A stretch of DNA of 64,000 nucleotides from Flavobacterium sp. A45 (GCF_002001005.1 NZ_MUNX01000146.1:186001-250000); one strand, 5' to 3'; counted from the stretch's first letter, positions 1 through 8,453 are shown. The notes: generated from the sequence alone by a model not told the origin. Numbers and translations are program-made.

Positions 1-1
1 T

Positions 2-166
2 AACAGGGCTTTGGCATGGTTAGAGAACAAAAGAATGCTGACACAGCAAGAACAGGCTGGAGCAAAAGATTCTTTAAAATGGGCTGCCAGAACGTATGTA
101 GTTGCTGCATTAGGTTCTATCGCTACCTTATTATATTATGTTTCTATTTATATGAATAGAAGATAA
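2..166 (+). CDS. Zinc metallopeptidase, YugP family, C-terminal end (partial)
   Basis: The open frame enters from the left edge and gives 54 residues before TAA at 164-166. The visible part holds NRALAWLENK, the AGAKDSLKWAARTYV helix and a terminal hydrophobic segment (VVAALGSIATLLYYVSIYM) ending in NRR. From family knowledge this matches the end of the membrane-anchored neutral zinc metallopeptidases of the YugP type, whose HExxH site would lie upstream, outside the window. The catalytic part cannot be checked here. A strong hairpin follows 24 nt after the stop, so this looks like the last gene of its transcript. Confidence 0.75.
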   Translation, partial: NRALAWLENKRMLTQQEQAGAKDSLKWAARTYVVAALGSIATLLYYVSIYMNRR

Positions 167-190
167 TAATAGGAAATTTTCAAATAAAAA

Positions 191-228
191 AAATCCAAAT
201 TCCAATAATACAATTGGAATTTGGATTT
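191..228. terminator. Bidirectional intrinsic terminator
   Basis: A perfect 16-bp stem (191-206 with 213-228) around a 6-nt loop has an A-tract on the left and a T-tract on the right. It can therefore terminate both the peptidase gene reading right and hemD reading left, which converge here. Confidence 0.8.
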
Positions 229-250
229 TTTATTTGGATTTTATAAAAGG

Positions 251-1000
251 TTATTTCCCTTTATTAGCCTCAGCTATGTATTTTTCTAATGCCATAGTCA
301 TTGATGGTGTTCCGGGTGTTGGAGCCATAATATCTATGCGCAATCCGTGATCCAAAGCTTCTTTCTGAGTGGTGCTGCCAAAAACAGCTATTCGAGTATT
401 GTTTTGTTCAAAATCTGGAAAGTTTTTATATAATGATTTAATTCCGGTAGGGCTAAAGAAAGCCAAAACGTCATAATAAACATCGGCCAAATCGGATAAG
501 TCGCTCATAACTGTTTTGTAAAAAGTGGCTGGAGTCCAGTCTACTTTCAAAGCATTTAAAGTTACGGGAATGTCTGCGTTTAATTGGTCAGATGCCGGTA
601 ATAGGAATTTTTCGTCTTTGTATTTTTTTATTAGAGGCGACAAATCAGCAAAATCTTTTGGGCCTACATAGATTTTACGTTTTCGGTACACTACATATTT
701 TTGTAGGTAAAACGCGATTGCTTCCGATTGACAAAAGTATTTTAATCCTTCAGGAACTTTATAACGCATTTCATCAGCCACTCTAAAAAAATGATCTACA
801 CCATTTTTGCTCGTTAATATAATAGCAGTATAGTTATTAAGATCGATTTTCTGAAGTCTAATCTCTTTTGCGCTTACTCCTTCTACATGAATAAAAGGTC
901 TGAAATCAATTTTTACTTTATGCTTTTGTTGCAGCTCAAAGTATGGAGAATTTTCCACTTTAGGTTCTGGTTGTGATACCAAAATTGTTTTCACTTTCAT
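251..1000 (-). CDS. hemD: Uroporphyrinogen-III synthase (HemD)
   Basis: The 249-residue cytoplasmic protein matches the HemD family as it occurs in Flavobacteria: it opens MKVKTILVSQPEPK, has an ILTSKNGVDHFF segment near residue 65 and an AFFSPTGIKSL segment near residue 180. HemD closes and inverts ring D of hydroxymethylbilane to make uroporphyrinogen III, the branch point to haem and sirohaem. The frame stays open upstream to 1069, but that stretch overlaps the end of the preceding gene, so ATG at 998-1000 is preferred. The DUF4271 gene ends 13 nt upstream on the same strand and probably shares its promoter. Residues conserved across HemD are few, so the call rests on whole-protein resemblance. 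Confidence 0.88.
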   Translation of the reverse strand: MKVKTILVSQPEPKVENSPYFELQQKHKVKIDFRPFIHVEGVSAKEIRLQKIDLNNYTAIILTSKNGVDHFFRVADEMRYKVPEGLKYFCQSEAIAFYLQKYVVYRKRKIYVGPKDFADLSPLIKKYKDEKFLLPASDQLNADIPVTLNALKVDWTPATFYKTVMSDLSDLADVYYDVLAFFSPTGIKSLYKNFPDFEQNNTRIAVFGSTTQKEALDHGLRIDIMAPTPGTPSMTMALEKYIAEANKGK

Positions 1001-1013
1001 ATTTAAATAATTT

Positions 1014-1685
1014 CTAAACGCTACCTTTTGTAAACCAATAGTACATAAAATAATAGGGTGCCATTTCAAGAGTGCAAAGATATAAAATAAAATAAAACAA
1101 CTTGCTGAAAATTTCGTTTCTGTAGTTTTTTATAGAGTATACATAGATTAAAACGTTCAGAACTACTATGCTATATAGAACTAGCAGCGGGATATTTTTT
1201 AAGATAGATTCATAATAGAATAAAATGATGTCAATTGGTAGTAATATTAAACCGACATAAGTGCGATACGTAACCTTTTGTAAATTAAATTGTTCCACAA
1301 GTTCTTCTATCTTGAATGTAGTTGCAATGATTTTTTCAATCAAAAATTTAGATAAAATGAAGTAAATGATAAAAGTGAATATTTGAATAAACAAAACCCA
1401 ATCTGTTTTTGAACCATAACCAAAACGATCCAATAAAATTTGTATAAAAAATGAAAATGAAATAATCTGGACAAAGAATAAGGAGATTGAGAACATCCCC
1501 ATCAAATGGCTGCTGTCTCTGTATATTCGAATGTATTTGTCCGAAAATATTAACTTGGTGAAATCTTCAAAACGGTTTTCATATATGGATTTTGTTAAAG
1601 CAATGATGCCAAAAGCCATAATAAAAACGAGAGTTACCCAGTCGTTAGTGTCGGTTATTCTAGGATGAAGTACATGTTCAGTCAT
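1014..1685 (-). CDS. DUF4271 membrane protein
   Basis: The 223-residue protein has about five or six hydrophobic segments, the first being WVTLVFIMAFGIIAL near residue 15, and ends LEMAPYYFMYYWFTKGSV. This is the DUF4271 pattern, a Bacteroidota inner-membrane family of unknown function that regularly precedes hemD. The open frame extends to 1751, but ATG at 1683-1685 (MTEHVLHPR) starts where family members start and lies 8 nt downstream of a -7 element. It is co-oriented with hemD at a 13-nt distance, which suggests cotranscription. No function can be read from the sequence. Confidence 0.82.
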   Translation of the reverse strand: MTEHVLHPRITDTNDWVTLVFIMAFGIIALTKSIYENRFEDFTKLIFSDKYIRIYRDSSHLMGMFSISLFFVQIISFSFFIQILLDRFGYGSKTDWVLFIQIFTFIIYFILSKFLIEKIIATTFKIEELVEQFNLQKVTYRTYVGLILLPIDIILFYYESILKNIPLLVLYSIVVLNVLIYVYSIKNYRNEIFSKLFYFILYLCTLEMAPYYFMYYWFTKGSV

Positions 1686-1693
1686 AATTAGAG

Positions 1694-1701
1694 CAAAATT
1701 A
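1694..1701 (-). promoter_or_regulatory. -7 element TAATTTTG for DUF4271-hemD
   Basis: Read on the minus strand, the 8-mer matches the Bacteroidota TAnnTTTG consensus and ends 8 nt before the DUF4271 start, implying a very short 5' leader. No TTG is found at the usual -33 distance, so the assignment is tentative. Confidence 0.5.
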
Positions 1702-1759
1702 GTGATTTTTATAACATTATTTATTATAATTTTATAATAATCAAATGGCATAAAAAGGT

Positions 1760-1767
1760 TACTTTTG
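1760..1767 (+). promoter_or_regulatory. -7 element TACTTTTG for the glycosyltransferase operon
   Basis: The site matches TAnnTTTG 19 nt upstream of the glycosyltransferase ATG at 1787. It is divergent from the minus-strand element at 1694-1701. A -33 TTG is not evident. Confidence 0.5.
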
Positions 1768-1786
1768 CACGGAAATTACGCGAAAC

Positions 1787-2512
1787 ATGAACAATTGCAT
1801 TGTTATAATTCCTACCTATAACGAAATTGAAAACATCGAAAGCATTATAAGGGCAGTGCTCTCTCAACACAAACCTTTCCATGTCTTAATTATAGATGAT
1901 AACTCTCCTGATCATACTGCTGATAAAGTAGTTATGCTTCAGTCTGAGTTTGACGGTAGGTTGTTTTTGGAGAAAAGAGCCAAGAAATCGGGACTTGGTA
2001 CTGCCTATGTTCATGGTTTTAAATGGGCATTGGAAAAAAAATATGATTTTATTTTCGAAATGGACGCCGATTTCTCACACAATCCTCATGATTTGGAAAA
2101 ACTATATGATGCCTGTCATTTTGGTGATGCTGATTTGTCTATAGGGTCTCGTTATGTTACGGGAGTAAATGTTGTTAATTGGCCTTTGAGTCGTGTTTTA
2201 ATGTCGTATTTTGCATCAGTCTATGTTCGTATGATTACGGGGATGAAAATACACGATGCTACTGCCGGATTTGTTTGCTACAAAAGAGAAGTGTTGGAAG
2301 CTATTAATTTGGACAGAATTAAATTTGTTGGGTATGCCTTCCAAATTGAAATGAAATATAGAACGTTTTGTAAAAAGTTTGCCATTTCGGAAGTGCCTAT
2401 TATTTTTACAGACAGAACCAAAGGGCAGTCCAAAATGAGTAATTCTATAATTGTTGAAGCCGTATTTGGCGTTATAATGTTGCGTTTAAAAAAGTTATTT
2501 AACAGTTTGTAA
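1787..2512 (+). CDS. Polyprenol monophosphomannose synthase-like GT2 glycosyltransferase
   Basis: The 241-residue protein is a family-2 glycosyltransferase: N-terminal IIPTYNEIENI, a DDNSPD loop near residue 40, and the metal-binding EMDADFSHNP motif near residue 95. The SIGSRYVTG and FVGYAFQIEMKYR segments are typical of the dolichol/polyprenol-phosphate mannosyltransferase (Dpm1) group. It lacks the C-terminal membrane anchors of larger members, so it should act at the inner face of the membrane, charging polyprenol phosphate with mannose or a related sugar. It leads an operon with dihydroorotase (13-nt gap) and a DUF4296 lipoprotein. The sugar donor is inferred from the family. Confidence 0.85.
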   Translation: MNNCIVIIPTYNEIENIESIIRAVLSQHKPFHVLIIDDNSPDHTADKVVMLQSEFDGRLFLEKRAKKSGLGTAYVHGFKWALEKKYDFIFEMDADFSHNPHDLEKLYDACHFGDADLSIGSRYVTGVNVVNWPLSRVLMSYFASVYVRMITGMKIHDATAGFVCYKREVLEAINLDRIKFVGYAFQIEMKYRTFCKKFAISEVPIIFTDRTKGQSKMSNSIIVEAVFGVIMLRLKKLFNSL

Positions 2513-2525
2513 ATGAAAAGATACT

Positions 2526-3866
2526 ATGAATAGATATTTAATTAAAAATGCGAAAATAGTAAATGAAGGCGTTATTTTTGAAGGTGACGTTTTAGTGGAA
2601 AATGATCTTATCGTTGAGGTTTCTGAAAGCATTAGTCTAAAATCATCAGATTGTATGATTATTGATGCGGAAGGCAATTATCTTTTGCCTGGAGTTATCG
2701 ATGACCAAGTTCATTTTAGAGAGCCGGGACTTACTCATAAAGGAGATATTGAATCAGAGTCCAGAGCTGCTGTTGCTGGCGGTATCACTTCTTTTATAGA
2801 GCAACCAAATACTGTTCCTAATGCTGTTACCCAGGAAATTCTTGAAGAAAAATACAAAATTGCTGCCGAAAAATCGTTTGCCAATTATTCTTTTATGATG
2901 GGCGCAACTAATGATAATCTGGAGGAAGTTTTAAAAACAAATCCTAAGAATGTTGCTGGAATCAAAATATTTTTAGGGTCATCCACAGGAAATATGTTGG
3001 TGGATAATGAAGCAGTTTTGGAAAAAATATTTTCGTGTACTTCAATGTTAATTGCTGTTCACTGTGAAGATGAAATGACAATTAAGAACAATTTAGAAAA
3101 ATATAAAGAAGAATTTGGGGAAGATGTGCCGGTAACAGCGCATCATCTTATCCGAAGTGAAGAGGCTTGTTATATTTCTTCTTCAAAAGCTGTTGCTTTG
3201 GCAAAAAAAACGGGAGCTAGACTGCATGTTTTTCATCTTTCGACTGCCAAAGAAATGGAATTGTTTACCAATAAAATTCCTTTAGAAGATAAAAAAATTA
3301 CAGCCGAAGTTTGTGTGCACCATTTGTGGTTTACCAATGATGATTATGCAACTAAGGGTAATTTGATTAAATGGAATCCTGCCGTGAAAACCGCTAACGA
3401 CAGAAAAGTATTGTGGGAAGCACTTAATGATGGGCGCATAGATGTTATTGCCACAGATCACGCCCCACATACATTGGAAGAGAAAAAACAAAAATACTTG
3501 CTAGCTCCTTCCGGTGGGCCATTAGTGCAACATGCTCTTGTGGCTATGTTTGAAGCGCATCATCAAGGGAAAATAAGTGTCGAGAAAATTGTAGAAAAAA
3601 TGTGCCACAATCCGGCCAAGATTTTCAAAATTGAAAAAAGAGGTTTTATTAAAGAAGGCTATTTTGCCGATTTAGTTATTATTAATGCAGGATTGCCTTG
3701 GAGTGTAAAGAAAGAAAATATACTTTCAAAATGCGGATGGTCTCCTTTTGAAGGATATACATTTAAATCTAGAATTACCCATACTTTTGTAAATGGCAAA
3801 ATGGTTTATTCTGGTTTTAAAGTAAAAGACATTCGTGCTGGACAAAGAATGTTGTTTGATAGATAA
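2526..3866 (+). CDS. pyrC: Dihydroorotase, amidohydrolase family
   Basis: The 446-residue enzyme interconverts carbamoyl-aspartate and dihydroorotate in pyrimidine synthesis. Recognisable amidohydrolase segments are the metal-site region IDDQVHFREPG (59-68), KIFLGSSTGNMLVD, AVHCED, LHVFHLST, EVCVHHLWF and the catalytic IATDHAPH near residue 315. The usual HxH pair is QxH here (Gln61, His63). As I recall, Porphyromonas gingivalis dihydroorotase also reads DDQVHFREPG, so this is probably a lineage trait rather than damage. Length is normal for the long (class I) type. It sits in a tight operon, 13 nt after the glycosyltransferase and 10 nt before the lipoprotein gene. Confidence 0.9.
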   Translation: MNRYLIKNAKIVNEGVIFEGDVLVENDLIVEVSESISLKSSDCMIIDAEGNYLLPGVIDDQVHFREPGLTHKGDIESESRAAVAGGITSFIEQPNTVPNAVTQEILEEKYKIAAEKSFANYSFMMGATNDNLEEVLKTNPKNVAGIKIFLGSSTGNMLVDNEAVLEKIFSCTSMLIAVHCEDEMTIKNNLEKYKEEFGEDVPVTAHHLIRSEEACYISSSKAVALAKKTGARLHVFHLSTAKEMELFTNKIPLEDKKITAEVCVHHLWFTNDDYATKGNLIKWNPAVKTANDRKVLWEALNDGRIDVIATDHAPHTLEEKKQKYLLAPSGGPLVQHALVAMFEAHHQGKISVEKIVEKMCHNPAKIFKIEKRGFIKEGYFADLVIINAGLPWSVKKENILSKCGWSPFEGYTFKSRITHTFVNGKMVYSGFKVKDIRAGQRMLFDR

Positions 3867-3876
3867 TATAATTTAG

Positions 3877-4371
3877 ATGAAAAAGTACATTTCTCTTTTT
3901 GCTTTAGCGGCCTTATTTTTGAGTTGTAATAAGGATTTGGTTGAAAAACCGGATAATCTTATTGACAAAAAAGTGATGGGAGATATTCTTTATGATTTAT
4001 CGATTTTGGAAGCTTTAAAGTATCAAGATCCAAATTCTTTATATAAGAACGGAATCAATCCAAAGACATATATCTACAAAAAATATAAAATTGACAGCCT
4101 TCAGTTTGCCAAAAGCAACGCCTATTATGCTGCGGATTACAGAGAATATAAAAAAATGTATGATGATCTTAATGATCGTTTGGGTAAGGAGAATACGGCT
4201 TTGGAATTAATAGTCAAAAAAGAGGAAAAAAAAGAGGCGGCACTTAAAAAAGCAAAAGCAAAGAAAGTGATGGATTCTATCAAAAAGGCTAATAAAAACA
4301 AGAATTTGAAAATCAAAACAAAGAAAGATTCCATTGCGCAAAAGAAGCGAGATTTAAAAACTGAAAAATAA
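3877..4371 (+). CDS. DUF4296 lipoprotein
   Basis: The 164-residue protein begins MKKYISLFALAALFLSC, a lipoprotein signal with Cys17 as the lipidated residue. A DUF4296-like core follows (LIDKKVMGDILYDLSILEA, then YYAADYREYKKMYDDL), and the last 60 residues are very rich in Lys and predicted helical. The residues after Cys (NKDLVEK) do not form the flavobacterial surface-export signal, so periplasmic retention is likely. It closes the glycosyltransferase-dihydroorotase operon. Its role is unknown; the family is restricted to Bacteroidota. Confidence 0.8.
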   Translation: MKKYISLFALAALFLSCNKDLVEKPDNLIDKKVMGDILYDLSILEALKYQDPNSLYKNGINPKTYIYKKYKIDSLQFAKSNAYYAADYREYKKMYDDLNDRLGKENTALELIVKKEEKKEAALKKAKAKKVMDSIKKANKNKNLKIKTKKDSIAQKKRDLKTEK

Positions 4372-4377
4372 AAGCAG

Positions 4378-5367
4378 TTACATATTTGTAATTTCCTTTA
4401 TGTAATTATGAACGTCTATGAATGTAATATTCAAGGCGTTTTTTATTTTTTCATTGGAATATAAATCTGTTGTATATGAAGATCTTGCAGAAGCTTTACT
4501 AAGTTGTCTCTTTTGACCAAAAACGTTAGAAGCAACCCAGTCCAGTTTTGATAAGGTATTTATCATAAGCGGAGTCGCATGATATTTGGGTCTTTTGACT
4601 TTTAAGGCATCAGCGATGGAATTTAGGAAATCCTGAAAAATAATATTCTGGCTTATTAACGTAAAACGTTCACCATGGATGGGACTGTTCATCAGTTGAT
4701 GCAGTATGGACACTACGTCCGAAACGGCTATAAAACCAGTTAATCCTTTGGTGTAAAATGGTAGTCCGTTTTTTACTTTTGTGAAAAGTTCCCCACTTCC
4801 TTGGTTCCAAAAACCCGGACCAATAATGACACCAGGATTTACAATCACTACTTGAAGGCCTTCTTGAAGACCTCGCCAAATTTCCATTTCGGCACCATAT
4901 TTTGAAATGGCGTAATCACTATGTGGTTTTTCGGGATTCCATTCAGTTTCTTCGGTAATTATGGATTCGTGTTCAGGAAGGTCACCAAGAGCGGCTATGG
5001 AACTCACATGGCAAAGTTTCTTGATATTATTGGCCAAACAAAAATTGACAATATTAGCCGTTCCTTCGATATTGGTTTTACGGACGAGTTCTTCCTCTTT
5101 TGGATCAAAAGAAATCATCGCGGCACAATGGTACACTTGATCTATTTCAGGAAAGGCATTTTCTAAAGTAGGAATGTCCAGAATGTCTCCTTGAACCCAT
5201 TGGATAGAATTATAAAGACCATTTTTTTGATACAATGAAAAAAGGGCTTTTGTTTTTTGGGTGCTTTCTGAATTTCTATAGAGGGCACGAACATTTTCTC
5301 CTTTTTCTAATAGGTGAATTAAAAGATGTGCGCCTACTAAACCTGTTCCTCCTGTGACTAATACCAT
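4378..5367 (-). CDS. NAD-dependent epimerase/dehydratase (extended SDR)
   Basis: The 329-residue protein opens MVLVTGGTGLVGAHLL, the GxxGxxG dinucleotide-binding motif of extended short-chain dehydrogenases. It carries an adenine-side QGDILD and the catalytic YAISKYGAE (YxxxK), with Ser from HVSSIAALGDL upstream. NPGVIIGPGFW is also typical of the family. The substrate (nucleotide sugar or other) cannot be read from the sequence. It converges with the DUF4296 gene only 6 nt away and diverges from tyrS. A weak -7 (TATATTTA on the minus strand) lies close to its ATG. Confidence 0.85.
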   Translation of the reverse strand: MVLVTGGTGLVGAHLLIHLLEKGENVRALYRNSESTQKTKALFSLYQKNGLYNSIQWVQGDILDIPTLENAFPEIDQVYHCAAMISFDPKEEELVRKTNIEGTANIVNFCLANNIKKLCHVSSIAALGDLPEHESIITEETEWNPEKPHSDYAISKYGAEMEIWRGLQEGLQVVIVNPGVIIGPGFWNQGSGELFTKVKNGLPFYTKGLTGFIAVSDVVSILHQLMNSPIHGERFTLISQNIIFQDFLNSIADALKVKRPKYHATPLMINTLSKLDWVASNVFGQKRQLSKASARSSYTTDLYSNEKIKNALNITFIDVHNYIKEITNM

Positions 5368-5410
5368 TTTGTAAATATACTATTTTGTGTTAAATCATAA
5401 AATTTTTTTA

Positions 5411-5491
5411 TAGCCATTGAATTGCTATTGATATTGGCATTGGTGTTGAAATTGCTATTGTTTTTTGAAATTGCCATTGCCATTGAAATTG
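5411..5491. repeat. Degenerate tandem repeat of attGNNATTG units
   Basis: The epimerase-tyrS intergenic region holds about ten imperfect copies of a 6-nt unit of the kind ATTGCY/ATTGAA. The array runs into the -33 region of the tyrS promoter and is low-complexity rather than a recognised element. Confidence 0.6.
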
Positions 5492-5500
5492 TTATCTTTG
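5471..5500 (+). promoter_or_regulatory. tyrS promoter, TTG-N19-TATCTTTG
   Basis: TTG at 5471-5473, a 19-nt spacer and TATCTTTG at 5493-5500 match the Bacteroidota sigma consensus in sequence and spacing. The tyrS ATG follows 20 nt downstream. It is one of the two best promoter matches in the window, the other being rplU. Confidence 0.8.
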
Positions 5501-5520
5501 CTCAAAATTGATTATTAGAA

Positions 5521-6819
5521 ATGAAAAATATTATTTCCGAATTACAATGGCGTGGGTTGGTTCACGATATGATGCCAGGAACTGAAGAACAACTTTTAAA
5601 AGAAATGACAACTACCTATATTGGATTTGATCCCACATCAGATTCATTGCATATTGGTAGTTTGGTGCCAATTATTTTATTGGTTCACCTTAAAAATTTT
5701 GGACACAAACCTATTGCTTTGGTGGGTGGTGCGACTGGAATGATTGGAGATCCTTCCGGAAAATCGGATGAGAGAAATTTATTGGACGAAGCCACTTTAA
5801 ATCATAATGTTGAAGGTATAAAAGGTGTTTTGTCTCGTTTTTTAGATTTTAATGATACAGCGGCAAATGCTCCAGTTTTGGTAAATAATTACGATTGGAT
5901 GAAAGGATTGTCATTCATCAATTTTGCGCGTGATGTCGGTAAACGTATTACGGTAAATTATATGATGGCTAAAGATTCTGTGAAGAAAAGATTATCTGGC
6001 GAAGGAGAAGGAATGTCGTTTACGGAGTTTACATACCAATTAATTCAAGGATACGATTTTTATCATTTGCATAAAGAATACAATTGCTTGTTGCAAATGG
6101 GAGGTTCTGACCAATGGGGGAATATCACCACAGGAACTGAATTGGTTAGAAGAATGAACGTTGGTGAAGAAGCAAAAGCTTTTGCAATGACGTGTCCGTT
6201 AATTACCAAAGCTGATGGTTCTAAATTTGGAAAATCCGAAGGCGGAAACGTTTGGCTGACAGCGGATAAAACCTCGGTTTATAAATTTTACCAATTTTGG
6301 CTGAACACCACTGATGTTGATGCCGAGAAATATATCAAGATTTTTACTTTCCTTGGAAAAGAAGAAATAGATGCTTTAATTGAAGAGCATAAAGTAGCTC
6401 CGCATTTAAGAGTATTACAAAGAAAATTAGCTGAAGAGTTAACTGTTTTTGTGCATTCAAAAGATGAATTGGAAAAAGCGATTAAAGCTTCGAATATTCT
6501 TTTTGGAAATGCAACTGCAGATGATTTGAAACAATTGGATGAAACTACTTTTTTAGAAGTTTTTGATGGAGTTCCTCAAGCTGATATTTCAAAAAGCGAT
6601 GTAGAAGCCGGATTGGATATTGTTACTGTTTTAAATGAAAAAACAGGGTTCTTTAAATCAAATGGAGAGGCAAGAAGAGCTTTGACTGCCAATTCTATTT
6701 CGGTAAACAAAGAAAAAGTGAATGAAACCTTTGTACTTTCTTCAAAAGACTTGATTAACGATCAGTTTGTACTTTTGCAAAGCGGAAAGAAAAATTATTT
6801 TGTGATTAGAGTAGTTTAA
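5521..6819 (+). CDS. tyrS: Tyrosyl-tRNA synthetase
   Basis: The 432-residue class I aminoacyl-tRNA synthetase charges tRNA-Tyr. It has the HIGH-type motif HIGSLVP (44-50), the [12 protein letters not shown] opening, the tyrosine-site [16 protein letters not shown], and the KMSKS-type KFGKSEGG near 235. A C-terminal S4-like RNA-binding region (about 350-430, [15 protein letters not shown]) binds the tRNA. Length is standard for the bacterial TyrRS type. It stands alone behind its own consensus promoter. No T-box or other leader is visible in the short 5' region. Confidence 0.97.
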   Translation: MKNIISELQWRGLVHDMMPGTEEQLLKEMTTTYIGFDPTSDSLHIGSLVPIILLVHLKNFGHKPIALVGGATGMIGDPSGKSDERNLLDEATLNHNVEGIKGVLSRFLDFNDTAANAPVLVNNYDWMKGLSFINFARDVGKRITVNYMMAKDSVKKRLSGEGEGMSFTEFTYQLIQGYDFYHLHKEYNCLLQMGGSDQWGNITTGTELVRRMNVGEEAKAFAMTCPLITKADGSKFGKSEGGNVWLTADKTSVYKFYQFWLNTTDVDAEKYIKIFTFLGKEEIDALIEEHKVAPHLRVLQRKLAEELTVFVHSKDELEKAIKASNILFGNATADDLKQLDETTFLEVFDGVPQADISKSDVEAGLDIVTVLNEKTGFFKSNGEARRALTANSISVNKEKVNETFVLSSKDLINDQFVLLQSGKKNYFVIRVV

Positions 6820-6896
6820 GGGTTTAATGTTTAACTGTTTAATATGGTTTAAGAGTTTTGCGACCATATACAATAAACGATAAACAACAAACAATT

Positions 6897-7877
6897 TTAC
6901 ACCACCATCAAATTACAACCACGAATATCTGAATTATCAAAACGTCCCAATACTTCGAAAGTGGTATTGGGATATTTTTTGCCCAAATCTTGCGTGGCAA
7001 TAAATGAACAGGAGTTTATGTTGGCAAGGTCGATAACGTTAATTCCGCCCGTTTTTCCGTCGTTTATATATGTCAAAGCATCTTCGGTATCCCGAATGTG
7101 TATTTGCATCCAAGAGGGGCATTCAAATACGCCATTGCCTAACGAATAAGCTTGGGAAAGCAATTCAGTCATTCCGTATTCAGAATGGATGGCAGAAACT
7201 CCAAAACCGTTACAAAGCTGTTCATGTAATTCTTCACGAATCATTTCTTTGCGTTTTCCTTTCATGCCGCCGGTTTCCATGATAATGGTGTGCTGCAGTT
7301 CGAAGGTTCTTTTTTCGATTAAATCCAATAAAGCATAGGTAACGCCAATGAGAATTACATTTTGTCCCGCTTGGTCTAATACAACCAATTTTTGGATTAA
7401 TTCGTCGTGATTGTTGAGGTAAAATCCACTTTCGGGATTATTGGTCATGTTGATTAAATCGTCAACCATATAAATCAAGGAAGAACCTTCTCTTTCAAGA
7501 TAAGAAGGGAGTAAGGCTAAGACAACATAATCTTCAATGTTTCCGTAAAATTGAGAAAAACCTTTGCGATAGCTTTCTTCATAAATGGAAACATCTGTAA
7601 CAAGATGTCTGCTAGTGATGGTTCCTGTTGTTCCGCTACTCGTAAAAGTTGCCTGAATAGGGTCGTTGTTGGAGACAACGTTATGGCTTTTGAAAAACTG
7701 AATTGGCAAAAAAGGAATTTGATGCAACGATTTTATTTTTTGCGGATTGGTTTTTAGTAAATCGCAAAATTCTTGGTACACCAAATTATTTTCATACTGA
7801 AAACGGAATACTTTTAAAGCTATTTTTTCAAATTGCTTCTGACTCGAAATGGTAAATATATCGCTGGCTGTAATCAA
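6897..7877 (-). CDS. LuxE-like acyl-protein synthetase / acyl transferase
   Basis: The 326-residue protein resembles the LuxE/acyl-protein synthetase branch of adenylate-forming enzymes. It has IPFLPIQFFKSHNV, the nucleotide-loop TSSGTTGTITSRH (about 78-90), METGGMKGKRKEM and the HSEYGMTELLSQAYS segment. LuxE activates fatty acids on an enzyme residue, and flavobacterial members are usually annotated as acyl transferases; the substrate is unknown. The first codon at 7875-7877 is TTG, and no ATG lies between it and the -7 element TACCTTTG at 7895-7902. No luciferase or reductase genes are nearby, so bioluminescence is not implied. Confidence 0.75.
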   Translation of the reverse strand: MITASDIFTISSQKQFEKIALKVFRFQYENNLVYQEFCDLLKTNPQKIKSLHQIPFLPIQFFKSHNVVSNNDPIQATFTSSGTTGTITSRHLVTDVSIYEESYRKGFSQFYGNIEDYVVLALLPSYLEREGSSLIYMVDDLINMTNNPESGFYLNNHDELIQKLVVLDQAGQNVILIGVTYALLDLIEKRTFELQHTIIMETGGMKGKRKEMIREELHEQLCNGFGVSAIHSEYGMTELLSQAYSLGNGVFECPSWMQIHIRDTEDALTYINDGKTGGINVIDLANINSCSFIATQDLGKKYPNTTFEVLGRFDNSDIRGCNLMVV

Positions 7878-7894
7878 GTTCTTTTTTTTGAATG

Positions 7895-7902
7895 CAAAGG
7901 TA
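7895..7902 (-). promoter_or_regulatory. -7 element TACCTTTG for the LuxE-like gene
   Basis: This is a perfect TAnnTTTG match on the minus strand, 17 nt before the TTG start. It supports starting the gene at TTG rather than further upstream. No -33 TTG was found at 19-21 nt. Confidence 0.55.
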
Positions 7903-7960
7903 TTATTATTTTGGAACCTTTTTGTTTTTGATGTTTATGGCTTTGAAAAAAAAAGCAAAA

Positions 7961-7988
7961 AAAAGTCCCAATGTAAATTGGAACTTTT
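7961..7988 (-). terminator. Terminator after the T9SS-CTD gene
   Basis: A 12-bp stem with one G-U pair (7961-7972 with 7977-7988) and a 4-nt loop is followed on the minus strand by a T-rich run. It lies 19 nt after the stop of the gene at 8008. Confidence 0.7.
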
Positions 7989-8007
7989 ATGAATATTTTT
8001 AGAAGAA

Positions 8008-8346
8008 TTATTGGATTATCAGTTTTCGGCTGCTGGTTGCATTTTCTTCGGTGATTTTTATGATGTAAACACCTGGAGAAAGATTGGAAACGTTTAACTC
8101 TTTTGTGGTGATAATGGTTTGCAATACTTTTTTTCCTAATACGTCAAAAATGATGATTTCTTTTTCTAAGTCGTTTTTTGAAGAAATATAGACTTTGCCA
8201 GTAGTCACAGGGTTTGGGTACAAATTTAACCCTTCAATAGAAGTGTTCTCTTGTACTTTTGGCAATTGCTTACTATCTTGTGCTGTTGCAGCAGTTGTAA
8301 AAAATATTGCCAGTAAAAGTATAATATAAAAGTAGTTTTTTTTCAT
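8008..8346 (-). CDS. Stand-alone T9SS type A sorting-domain protein
   Basis: The 112-residue precursor has a signal peptide (MKKNYFYIILLLAIFFTTAATAQ). After a linker of about 20 residues, almost the whole mature protein is a type A C-terminal secretion domain: LNLYPNPVTTGKVYI, IIIFDVLGKKVLQT, LNVSNLSPGVYIIKIT and RKLIIQ. Normally this domain follows a large cargo and directs it through the type IX system at the outer membrane. Here no cargo is visible. It lies just downstream of the lipoprotein-TonB genes but is separated from them by a terminator, so it has its own promoter (weak -7 TATCTTTA near 8369). It may be a real mini-secretin substrate or the remnant of a larger gene, and the neat signal peptide argues against decay. 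Confidence 0.85.
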   Translation of the reverse strand: MKKNYFYIILLLAIFFTTAATAQDSKQLPKVQENTSIEGLNLYPNPVTTGKVYISSKNDLEKEIIIFDVLGKKVLQTIITTKELNVSNLSPGVYIIKITEENATSSRKLIIQ

Positions 8347-8400
8347 TGGCTTTGCTTAATGAGTAGTAAAGATAATAAAATATTCAAAATCAGAACATAA

Positions 8401-8431
8401 AAAAAGACTGTTTTTTTAGGACAGTCTTTTT
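8401..8431 (-). terminator. Terminator after the surface lipoprotein gene
   Basis: An 11-bp perfect stem (8401-8411 with 8421-8431) has T-tracts on both sides. It lies 23 nt after the lipoprotein stop and separates that gene from the T9SS-CTD gene. Confidence 0.75.
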
Positions 8432-8453
8432 TTGTGATTTTATTGGGAATTGA

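Noticed and set aside
1001-1069. N-terminal extension of hemD beyond the ATG at 1000
   Set aside because: It would overlap the end of the DUF4271 gene, and the extra residues do not resemble HemD.
6897-7877. Bioluminescence locus, suggested by LuxE resemblance
   Set aside because: No luxA, luxB, luxC or luxD genes are adjacent; LuxE-like acyl transferases occur widely outside lux operons.
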